DNA of 15,617 nucleotides. Source: Lachnospiraceae bacterium. GTDB taxonomy: Bacteria; Bacillota; Clostridia; Lachnospirales; Lachnospiraceae. Positions within the stretch are counted from its first letter, which is position 1, and every line of letters starts with the position of its first letter. Positions 1 through 5,640 of this stretch are shown piece by piece. Position numbers and translations under genes: made by a program. The notes beneath the pieces are model-generated. The model was not told the DNA's origin, searched no databases, and was given only the letters and a program-made list of their open reading frames with translations. The DNA is taken from assembly GCA_015258065.1 (NCBI GenBank), contig JABZIZ010000028.1:1-15617 (forward strand). The letters run 5' to 3'.

Positions 1-1
1 G

Positions 2-499
2 GTGGACAAATATACCTGGGTGGATTTCGGAGACTCCTATCTTCCCAGTGAACTCAATGCCGCCTACCTCTGGGCGCAGTTGCAAAAGGCGGATGAAATC
101 AACGAAAACCGTCTTCGCACCTGGAAGAAATATGATGAGTTTTTTGCCTCCTACAAGAAAACGGGCAGGCTGGAAACCCCTACGATACCGGAAGGCTGTG
201 CGCATAATGCCCACATGTATTATATCAAGCTGAAGGATATCGAGGATCGCAGCGCCTTTATTGCGCACATGAAGGAGAAGGGGATTCTCTGTGTCTTTCA
301 CTATGTACCTCTGCATTCCGCACCTGCCGGACGCGCCCACGGGAGATTTTGTGGCGAAGACATTTATACAACAAGAGAAAGCGAGAGACTGGTGCGTCTG
401 CCAATGTATTTCGGAATGGAAATCGCAGACCAGAAACGGATTCTGGCGGAGGCAACGGAATATCTGGACCGGAACGGATCAAAGTCGGCGAGCGCTTGA
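2..499 (+). CDS. wecE: dTDP-4-amino-4,6-dideoxygalactose transaminase, C-terminal part (5' end outside window)
   Basis: This is the last 165 residues of a DegT/DnrJ/EryC1/StrS-type PLP aminotransferase; the N-terminal part with the PLP lysine lies upstream of the window. The stretch VDKYTWVDFGDSYLPSELNA, then AYLWAQLQKAD, NAHMYYIKL, FHYVPLHSAP and TTRESERLVRLPMYF follow, in order, the C-terminal half of E. coli WecE (RffA) as I remember it. That enzyme moves an amino group from glutamate to dTDP-4-keto-6-deoxyglucose, giving dTDP-4-amino-4,6-dideoxygalactose for surface polysaccharide. The first codon seen is GTG, read here as an internal valine, not a start. The gene ends at TGA 497-499, and the next gene's promoter starts inside that stop. 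No other polysaccharide gene is visible, so the pathway cannot be confirmed here. The family call is secure; the exact sugar is inferred. Confidence 0.9.
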   Translation: MDKYTWVDFGDSYLPSELNAAYLWAQLQKADEINENRLRTWKKYDEFFASYKKTGRLETPTIPEGCAHNAHMYYIKLKDIEDRSAFIAHMKEKGILCVFHYVPLHSAPAGRAHGRFCGEDIYTTRESERLVRLPMYFGMEIADQKRILAEATEYLDRNGSKSASA

Positions 500-524
500 C
501 ATCCCTATTTTCACATGATACAAT
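496..524 (+). promoter_or_regulatory. sigma-70-type promoter of the glutathione peroxidase gene
   Basis: A consensus -35 TTGACA (496-501) is followed by exactly 17 bases and a -10 TACAAT (519-524). A TG at 516-517 makes it an extended -10 as well. The -35 overlaps the TGA stop of wecE. Transcription should start near 531, leaving a leader of about 47 nt before the ATG at 578. It is one of the best matches to a housekeeping promoter in the window, and suggests the peroxidase is expressed separately from wecE. Confidence 0.75.
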
Positions 525-577
525 TCGATTGTACAAAATTAAAAGAGAATTTGTTGTGGAAAGTAGAGGAAAAGGAA

Positions 578-1123
578 ATGAAGACGGTTTATGATTTCAC
601 GGTAAAAGACAGGCAGGGCAATGAGGTGAGCCTTGGAGATTATAAGGGAAAGGTGCTTCTGATCGTCAATACGGCAACCGGATGCGGCTTTACCCCTCAC
701 TACGAGCCGTTAGAAGCCATGTACAAGGAGATGAAGGAAAAGGGACTGGAAATTCTGGACTTCCCCTGCAATCAGTTTGCCGACCAGGCGCCGGGGAGCG
801 ATGAGGAAATCCACGAATTCTGCACCATGAAATTCGGAACGGAATTCCCGCAGTTCAAGAAGATCGACGTCAACGGAGACAATGCCGATCCGCTCTATGT
901 GTATCTGGCGGGCGAAAAACCGTTTGAAGGTTTCGGCAAGGGACTGAAGGTTGCCGCCCTTTCCAAATTTGCCCAGATGAACAATAAGAAGTTTGGGGAC
1001 AAGGCCTATATCCAGTGGAATTTCACCAAATTTCTGATCGATCGTGAAGGTAAGGTTATCGCCCGTTTTGAGCCTACGACGGATATGGATAAGGTAAAAG
1101 AGGCGGTTCTGGCGGCGCTGTAA
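578..1123 (+). CDS. glutathione peroxidase family protein (thioredoxin-dependent type, cysteine form)
   Basis: A 181-residue peroxidase that reduces hydrogen peroxide or lipid hydroperoxides. The fold motifs occur in order: NTATGCGFTPHYE with peroxidatic Cys36, FPCNQFADQAPG with Gln70, and WNFTKFLID with Trp147-Asn148. These form the Cys/Gln/Trp/Asn tetrad of the family. Cys82 in EFCTMKFG sits where yeast Gpx3 has its resolving cysteine, so thioredoxin rather than glutathione is the likely reductant (inference from family knowledge). The active-site codon is TGC, so this is not a selenoprotein. I chose ATG 578 because AGAGGA lies 7 bases upstream and family members start close to this point; an in-frame ATG at 515 would add 21 unconserved residues and lies inside the promoter. 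Cytoplasmic, no signal peptide. The gene has its own promoter and a hairpin terminator downstream. Confidence 0.93.
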   Translation: MKTVYDFTVKDRQGNEVSLGDYKGKVLLIVNTATGCGFTPHYEPLEAMYKEMKEKGLEILDFPCNQFADQAPGSDEEIHEFCTMKFGTEFPQFKKIDVNGDNADPLYVYLAGEKPFEGFGKGLKVAALSKFAQMNNKKFGDKAYIQWNFTKFLIDREGKVIARFEPTTDMDKVKEAVLAAL

Positions 1124-1223
1124 GAATAACCCGTTTTTGACAGGGACGGTCTTTCCATTCTTTAGCGGTTTGGAATCGAATGGACTCGGATCGACTGCTC
1201 GATATCCCCTTCATATTTTGCAT

Positions 1224-1270
1224 AGGGAAAGCATCTGCTCTTGTTGGTAGGTGCTTTCCCTTATTTATAC
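1224..1270 (+). terminator. hairpin terminator after the peroxidase gene
   Basis: AGGGAAAGCATCT (1224-1236) pairs with AGGTGCTTTCCCT (1249-1261), giving a 13-bp stem with one G-T pair and a 12-nt loop. A moderately T-rich run (TTATTTAT) follows. It lies 100 bases past the peroxidase stop. The run of T is interrupted, so termination may be partial; the stem also reads symmetrically on the minus strand. Confidence 0.6.
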
Positions 1271-1471
1271 CATTTTCTCTTAAATCATTACCGATTTTAA
1301 GGGATAATCCAATAATCAAGGGAAAGTCTATATCTACATAAACGAAAATTCCCGACGGTCATAATATCATGCTTTACAAAATTATTATACTTTTGAAAGA
1401 AAATGTGGAATTTCTTTCTGATTCCGTGTAATATGGAGTTGAGAAGAATATTCGTCCTCCTCGGCGTTCTG

Positions 1472-1500
1472 TTGATTTTGGTCGATTTACATGATATCGA
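1472..1500 (+). promoter_or_regulatory. possible promoter of the ABC exporter genes
   Basis: TTGATT (1472-1477), 17 bases, then TATCGA (1495-1500) preceded by TG one base before, so an extended -10 form. The -10 hexamer is a poor match. It would start transcripts near 1507, about 70 bases before the TTG start. I found no better candidate in the gap, and other AT-rich hexamers make this uncertain. Confidence 0.3.
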
Positions 1501-1576
1501 AAGGTTGGGCGGAGGCACACTTTCATTTTTCAATTACTCCATGATACGGACGTAACCTTTAAATAGGAGAATCGTT

Positions 1577-2320
1577 TTGGAATCCTTATTTTATGCTTCG
1601 GTGTCAAAGCAATATAACGCTTTTGAACTAAAACCGTTCGATTTAAATTTGAATGAAGGAGACGTTGTTGGATTAATCGGGGCGAATGGTGCAGGCAAAA
1701 CCACGTTACTGAACATTTTAGAAGGAAGATGTTGTCCGTCAAGCGCCGAGGTGTCTTACAGAAATCAGGCAATGAATCCGATTTCCTGGAAGAAAAACCC
1801 GGTTGTTGCGCTTTATGATGGATTATGTCCATTTTGCGAAAAGTTTAAGCCGAAAGATATTTGCAAAATAGTTTCGGATTGGTATCCGAAATGGAATTCG
1901 AAGCAATATTATGAATATTTAGAGATTTTAGGTGTGCAACCGATTCGTATTCATCAAATGTCTTTGGGGACAAAAAACAAGTTGATGTTGGCAGTCATGC
2001 TTGCCCAGAATGCGGAAATATTGTTTTGTGATGAATTAACAACAGGACTTGACTTGGTTGCACGAGAAAAGGTTTTGGATCTTTTAAAGGAATATATTGG
2101 TAAATCGCATGCGGCAATGATCTTCTCCACACATATTATAAGTGATTTGCGAAATTTTGCTTCAAGAATCATTCTGATCAATAAAGGAGAGGTGATATTA
2201 AATACGGAAGTTTCTCGAATCTTAGAAAAAGAGCAGCTTCCTCTGGAAGAAATCATATATAAATATATAAAAGAAAATACGCAGGAGGTTAAAAACAATA
2301 TAATTAAAATTTCCCGTTGA
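1577..2320 (+). CDS. ABC transporter ATP-binding protein (ABC-2 exporter type)
   Basis: A single nucleotide-binding domain of 247 residues. Walker A is GANGAGKT (35-42). The signature is degenerate, SLGTKNK instead of LSGGQ, as in many ABC-2 exporters. Walker B with catalytic Glu is ILFCDE, followed by the D-loop TGLD and the H-loop in STHII. It hydrolyses ATP to drive the permease encoded next, at the inner face of the membrane. The start is TTG 1577, with AGGAGA six bases upstream. A Cys pair (52-53) and a CPFC motif (84-87) lie where the Q-loop is expected, and no clear Q-loop glutamine is seen. Base use is AT-rich, unlike all other genes here. The substrate is unknown; relatives export peptides, antibiotics or lipids. 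The GntR-type repressor often found beside such pairs is absent. Confidence 0.9.
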   Translation: MESLFYASVSKQYNAFELKPFDLNLNEGDVVGLIGANGAGKTTLLNILEGRCCPSSAEVSYRNQAMNPISWKKNPVVALYDGLCPFCEKFKPKDICKIVSDWYPKWNSKQYYEYLEILGVQPIRIHQMSLGTKNKLMLAVMLAQNAEILFCDELTTGLDLVAREKVLDLLKEYIGKSHAAMIFSTHIISDLRNFASRIILINKGEVILNTEVSRILEKEQLPLEEIIYKYIKENTQEVKNNIIKISR

Positions 2321-2332
2321 TAAGCATTATCA
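2318..2332 (+). promoter_or_regulatory. small inverted repeat at the ATPase stop codon
   Basis: TGATAA and TTATCA flank a 3-base centre, so the stop codon TGA (2318-2320), directly followed by a second in-frame stop TAA, lies in a 6-bp stem. It may simply end translation cleanly or add a weak structure to the intercistronic RNA. Its function is not shown. Confidence 0.35.
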
Positions 2333-2344
2333 TTCAGAAAGGAC

Positions 2345-2374
2345 AAAGATAATCGGATCGCGATGATTATCTTT
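2345..2374 (+). promoter_or_regulatory. intercistronic hairpin just upstream of the permease ribosome site
   Basis: AAAGATAATC (2345-2354) pairs perfectly with GATTATCTTT (2365-2374): a 10-bp stem with a 10-nt loop whose centre, ATCGCGAT, is itself palindromic. Only TTTT then GGG follows the stem, so it is a poor terminator. It ends one base before the permease GGGAA site (2376-2380). It could stabilise the mRNA 3' end, lower permease expression relative to the ATPase, or bind a regulator. What is seen is the structure; the role is inference. Confidence 0.5.
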
Positions 2375-2384
2375 TGGGAAAGAC

Positions 2385-2984
2385 ATGAAAGGTTTGCTTT
2401 ATAAAGATTTCAAATGTGTCTTACAGTCAATTTCACCTGCATACTTGATGTGTTTGGTTCCAATCATGGTTTATCTTGGGAAAGATGAGTTTCTCTATAT
2501 GTTTGCGGTCATTATCGGGCTAATGTCCGGAATGCAGATATTGTTTACAATTTCAAATGATGAAAGAGTAAAGTTTACTCATTATTATCGTATCTTACCT
2601 CTCTCGTATCACGTGATTGCGTTAGAGAAATATATTTTCATGTTCTTTCTTTCCTTGCTTGCAGGCATCATGATCTTCTTTGTCACATTCTGTTATACGA
2701 GAGAATTCAGTTTTATGTATCCATTGATTGGTGCGTATATCGCAATCATATATGGCATTATAATGATTCCTTCTTCCCTTTATTTTGGGGTGGAAAAAGG
2801 GCGGTATGTACTGATGTTTCTTGCAGTTCTGCCCATGTTTATGGCAAAATTCAAAGAGGTTCTTTTGAAAATCTTGCCCATTTTTTCAAAGGATTTTATA
2901 GCGGTAGCAATATTTTTTCATATCATCCTCCTTGCCTTCTCCTATATGATTTCGGTAAAAAGTGTTAAAAGATATCCATCCTGA
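2385..2984 (+). CDS. ABC-2 type transporter permease
   Basis: A 199-residue integral membrane protein with about six hydrophobic segments: roughly 15-32, 36-53, 84-106, 112-130, 140-155 and 172-190. The opening MKGLLYKDFKCV and the motif ISNDERVKFTHYYRILPLS, followed by a basic/acidic turn and EKYIFMF, are typical of the ABC2_membrane_5 group, which includes the PmtB/D exporters of phenol-soluble modulins. It would form the membrane channel for the ATPase encoded 64 bases upstream; both genes share the same AT-rich base use. The start is ATG 2385 with GGGAA four bases before it, which is a modest site. The substrate is not readable from the sequence. A 32-nt palindromic terminator follows within 12 bases, so the pair forms a closed two-gene unit. 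Confidence 0.85.
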   Translation: MKGLLYKDFKCVLQSISPAYLMCLVPIMVYLGKDEFLYMFAVIIGLMSGMQILFTISNDERVKFTHYYRILPLSYHVIALEKYIFMFFLSLLAGIMIFFVTFCYTREFSFMYPLIGAYIAIIYGIIMIPSSLYFGVEKGRYVLMFLAVLPMFMAKFKEVLLKILPIFSKDFIAVAIFFHIILLAFSYMISVKSVKRYPS

Positions 2985-2995
2985 TGAAATGTAGC

Positions 2996-3030
2996 AATTC
3001 GATGCAAGGACGTCCTTGCATCGAATTTTT
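2996..3030 (+). terminator. perfect palindromic terminator closing the ABC genes
   Basis: Positions 2996-3027 are a perfect 32-base palindrome (arm AATTCGATGCAAGGAC) that folds into a 14-bp stem with a 4-nt ACGT loop, and the T run extends to 3030. This is a strong intrinsic terminator for the permease gene. The A tract on the left arm is short, so it would work less well on the other strand. It separates the AT-rich ABC module from the purC operon. Confidence 0.85.
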
Positions 3031-3051
3031 GATGTTTTGACACAGGTAACA

Positions 3052-3060
3052 TGATATACT
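3052..3060 (+). promoter_or_regulatory. extended -10 promoter of the purC operon
   Basis: TGATATACT matches an extended -10 (TG, one base, TATACT at 3055-3060). A consensus TTGACA lies at 3037-3042, but only 12 bases upstream, too close for the usual 17-base spacing, so it may not be the partner. Transcription would start near 3067, with a leader of about 35 nt. No PurR box or guanine riboswitch could be recognised in so short a leader. Confidence 0.5.
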
Positions 3061-3101
3061 AGTAGGGTCGCAGATCAAAACAAGAAGTCGGAGGTAGGAA
3101 G

Positions 3102-3971
3102 ATGCAGACATTTTCACCGGTGAAGGAAGGCAAGGTTCGAGCAATCTATGATGTCGGAAACGGAACCATCATGGTGGCAACCGACCGCATTTCGGCGTTT
3201 GATGTTGTTTTACCCACGAGGATAGAGGGAAAAGGGCAGGTACTGACACAGATGTCCCGCTTCTGGTTCGATTTTACGAAGGAACTGGTCGGGAATCACA
3301 TGATCAGCTGCGACACGAAGGATATGCCGGAATTTTTCCGGACCCCTGATTTTGAAAAAAGATCCATGCTCTGCAAAAAACTGAACATGCTGCCCCTGGA
3401 ATGCATTGTTCGAGGATATATTACCGGAAGTGGTTGGGCGAGCTATCAGAAAACGGGAGAAGTCTGCGGCGTGAAACTGCCGGAGGGGTTAAAAGAAAGC
3501 GAAAAGCTGCCGGAACCCATTTATACGCCCAGCACCAAGGAAGAAACCGGCGTGCACGATGAGAATATTGATTTTGAAACGAGCGTCCGTGTCGTAGAGA
3601 AGGCGTTCCCGGGACACGGGGAAGAATATGCGGCAAGGGTGCGGGATCTGACCATTGCGCTTTATAAGAAATGTGCGGATTATGCACTTTCCAGAGGCAT
3701 CATCATTGCCGACACGAAATTCGAATACGGTCTGGACGAAGAGGGGAATATTGTTTTGGGCGATGAAATGCTGACACCGGATTCCTCCAGATTCTGGCCT
3801 CTAAGCCAATATGAAGTCGGGCATGCGCAACCCTCTTTTGATAAACAGTATGTGAGAGACTTCCTGAAAGCACATCCGGAAAGCGATTATGTACTGCCGC
3901 AGGAAGTGGTCGACAAGACGATAGACAAATACCTGGAAGCCTACAAGCTTTTAACAGGCAGAGAGTTATAA
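3102..3971 (+). CDS. purC: phosphoribosylaminoimidazole-succinocarboxamide synthase (SAICAR synthetase)
   Basis: A 289-residue enzyme of purine synthesis that joins aspartate to CAIR using ATP. The diagnostic stretches occur in order: KEGKVRAIYDVG (nucleotide loop), VATDRISAFD, PLECIVRGYITGSGWASY, IIADTKFEYG and LGDEMLTPDSSRFW. At about 290 residues it is of the long, yeast ADE1-like form rather than the 240-residue form of E. coli and Bacillus. The start ATG 3102 has GGAGGT six bases upstream. It is not in a pur gene cluster; it leads an apparent operon with trmB seven bases downstream, the SH3b gene and murI. Cytoplasmic. Activity as SAICAR synthetase is near certain from the motifs. Confidence 0.97.
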   Translation: MQTFSPVKEGKVRAIYDVGNGTIMVATDRISAFDVVLPTRIEGKGQVLTQMSRFWFDFTKELVGNHMISCDTKDMPEFFRTPDFEKRSMLCKKLNMLPLECIVRGYITGSGWASYQKTGEVCGVKLPEGLKESEKLPEPIYTPSTKEETGVHDENIDFETSVRVVEKAFPGHGEEYAARVRDLTIALYKKCADYALSRGIIIADTKFEYGLDEEGNIVLGDEMLTPDSSRFWPLSQYEVGHAQPSFDKQYVRDFLKAHPESDYVLPQEVVDKTIDKYLEAYKLLTGREL

Positions 3972-3978
3972 AGAATCG

Positions 3979-4626
3979 ATGAGACTCAGGAACATCCCGG
4001 GGGCGGAGGAAGCAGTGAAAACTTCGCCCTTTGTGATACAGGAACCGGAAACATATAAGGGTAGATGGCAGGAGGCGTTTGGTTCCAAACAACCGATCCG
4101 GATTGAAATTGGCTGTGGAAAGGGAAACTTTATCACGACGATGGCAAGAGAACATCCGGAGCGGAACTATATTGCCATAGAGCTCTTTTCCAGTGTGCTT
4201 TACCGCGCACTACAGAAGCAGGAAGAGGAAAAGCTGCCAAACCTCCTGTTGATCCGGATGGATGCGATGCTTCTGCCGGAGGTTTTTGCACAGGGGGAAG
4301 TGGAGGGGATTTACCTGAATTTTTCGGATCCCTGGCCAAAGGAAAGACACGCAAGGAGAAGGCTCACCTCCACCTTTTTTTTACGGCAATATGAACAGAT
4401 CCTGACGCCGCAGGGCAGGGTGGAATTCAAGACGGATAATCGGAAGTTGTTTGATTTTTCCCTGGAACAGCTGGAACTGGCGGGATGGAAGACTCTTTCC
4501 TGCACCACGGATCTTCATGCGGACGCTTCCATGAATGCAGGTAATATCCTGACAGAATACGAGAAGCGGTTTTCGGAGAGGGGAAATCCGATCTGCAAAT
4601 TCATCGCATGCAGGGGGAGAAGCTGA
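3979..4626 (+). CDS. trmB: tRNA (guanine-N7-)-methyltransferase
   Basis: A 215-residue SAM-dependent enzyme that makes m7G46 in the variable loop of tRNA. EIGCGKGNF (43-51) is the SAM-binding glycine motif, IAIEL follows at its acidic strand, and FSDPWPKERHARRRL (115-129) is the TrmB family hallmark with its catalytic Asp; FKTDN and the C-terminal TEYEKRF also fit. The start MRLRNIPGAEE is the conserved N-terminus of the clostridial family, which supports ATG 3979 although no good ribosome site precedes it. Translational coupling to purC, whose stop is seven bases upstream, could explain that. The 3' end is close to the next gene: an upstream ATG at 4608 would overlap it, whereas the preferred TTG at 4671 would not. 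Confidence 0.96.
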   Translation: MRLRNIPGAEEAVKTSPFVIQEPETYKGRWQEAFGSKQPIRIEIGCGKGNFITTMAREHPERNYIAIELFSSVLYRALQKQEEEKLPNLLLIRMDAMLLPEVFAQGEVEGIYLNFSDPWPKERHARRRLTSTFFLRQYEQILTPQGRVEFKTDNRKLFDFSLEQLELAGWKTLSCTTDLHADASMNAGNILTEYEKRFSERGNPICKFIACRGRS

Positions 4627-4670
4627 AACAGGTGCCATTTGCAGGAAGCAGAGCGAGCCGGAGGAAAGGT

Positions 4671-5570
4671 TTGACAGATCAAAAGGGCAGGGGAATCGAA
4701 ATTGAAGACCCGATGAATTTTATCAGCGAGGAAGACAGGCGCAGAATGCAGGAACAAGGCAGGGATGCGCGTGTAAGACGCGGGTTTGACCTCGACCGTG
4801 AGGAGTATATGGACGAGGACGAGAAAGAAGAGCCGTATGAGCATCCGGATGAAGATCTTTTGGCGGATCTGGAAGATCTGAAAGAGGACGCAGAAGAGCG
4901 CGGAGAGAAATTTTCTGTCAAGAACCTGCAAGGCAGAGGACGTAGCAGGGAGGATAACCGAGGCAGGAAAAATATGCGGGACAGACGGTACGACCGGGAT
5001 AGACAGGATGTTTCGGACAGGCGTTACGACTGGGATAGACAGGATGTTTCGGACAGGCGTTACGACCGGGATAGGCAGAATATTTCGGACAGGCGTTATG
5101 ACCGGAACAGGGAAGATGACTGGGATGCGGACGACGACTGGGACAGGGAAGACGAGGGGAGAAACGGGAGAGTTTCGTCCCCTACGCTTGCGCACCGCAT
5201 CGATCGCCTGATCGTAAAAGCCACCTGGGTTTTGGCAGTTCTGATTTGTATCACACTGATTTTTATTTTTGTAAAAGAAGGTTTTTTGAACCGTCTTCAT
5301 CTGAATCTGCCGATGGGAAACGCACAGCAGGAAACGACAGAGGACAGCGGGGAGCAGGAAGCGCAGGCAGGAGGACAACAAAACGGTGTCTCAGTTGTCA
5401 CTACGCATGGTCTGAATCTGAGAGATGCGCCTTCCTCGCAGTCCAATGTGGTTTTAACCGTGACGGAAGGAACGCAGATGATGCGCACGGCGGACGACGG
5501 CACCTGGTCCACCGTCACCTACAACGGCAAGCAGTATTATTGCGCCAGTCAGTTCCTGAAGGTCGGATAA
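4671..5570 (+). CDS. single-pass membrane protein with charged repeats and a C-terminal SH3b domain
   Basis: About 299 residues, not a named family that I recognise. The N-terminal 180 residues are very rich in Arg, Asp and Glu and hold three exact-length and one decayed copies of a 12-residue repeat (DRRYDRDRQDVS type). A membrane segment follows (about 185-204, ATWVLAVLICITLIFIFV). After a Gln/Glu/Gly-rich linker, residues 240-299 form a bacterial SH3 domain: LNLRDAPSSQSNVV, then a GTWSTVTYNGKQYYCASQFL end. SH3b domains often bind cell wall, so the C-terminus is probably outside. I chose TTG 4671 because GGAGGA lies five bases upstream; ATG 4608, inside trmB, has no such site and would add 21 residues; ATG 4713 is a weaker third choice. 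It sits between trmB and murI in one direction. Confidence 0.85.
   Translation: MTDQKGRGIEIEDPMNFISEEDRRRMQEQGRDARVRRGFDLDREEYMDEDEKEEPYEHPDEDLLADLEDLKEDAEERGEKFSVKNLQGRGRSREDNRGRKNMRDRRYDRDRQDVSDRRYDWDRQDVSDRRYDRDRQNISDRRYDRNREDDWDADDDWDREDEGRNGRVSSPTLAHRIDRLIVKATWVLAVLICITLIFIFVKEGFLNRLHLNLPMGNAQQETTEDSGEQEAQAGGQQNGVSVVTTHGLNLRDAPSSQSNVVLTVTEGTQMMRTADDGTWSTVTYNGKQYYCASQFLKVG
4980..5123 (+). repeat. 36-bp tandem repeat in the SH3b protein gene (four units)
   Basis: Units at 4980-5015, 5016-5051, 5052-5087 and 5088-5123. The first three differ at only a few bases; the fourth diverges after its first half. Each encodes DRRYDxDRQxxS. There is no spacer between the units, so it is a coding tandem repeat and not a CRISPR array. 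It alternates acidic and basic residues in the predicted cytoplasmic part. Confidence 0.95.
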
Positions 5571-5640
5571 GGGAAGGACCTGGAAGCAGACGGCTTTGAC
5601 GGTAAGAGGAAACGAAAGACCAGATGACTTTGGCGATAAG

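Larger units (their letters stand above)
1124..1576. other. 453-bp stretch without a convincing gene
   Basis: It lies between the peroxidase stop and the ABC ATPase start. It holds the hairpin at 1224-1261, a small inverted repeat TCCATTC (1154-1160) / GAATGGA (1178-1184), and a TTGACA at 1137 with no good -10. A 78-codon frame on the minus strand (1297-1533) has no recognisable motif and I do not call it. From about 1265 the sequence becomes AT-rich, like the ABC genes that follow, which suggests the acquired segment begins inside this gap. Confidence 0.6.

Noticed and set aside
1297..1533. A 78-codon minus-strand frame in the gap before the ABC genes
   Set aside because: No motif, no clear ribosome site, and the composition follows the local AT richness.
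4980..5123. 36-base repeats resembling a CRISPR array
   Set aside because: The units are contiguous with no spacers, are in frame and encode a 12-residue protein repeat; no cas genes are present.
4515..5381. A 288-codon minus-strand frame with a repeated IPVVTPVRNIL-like motif
   Set aside because: It is the antisense shadow of the 36-bp repeat in the SH3b gene and the end of trmB. It has no recognisable domain, and the plus-strand genes here are well supported.
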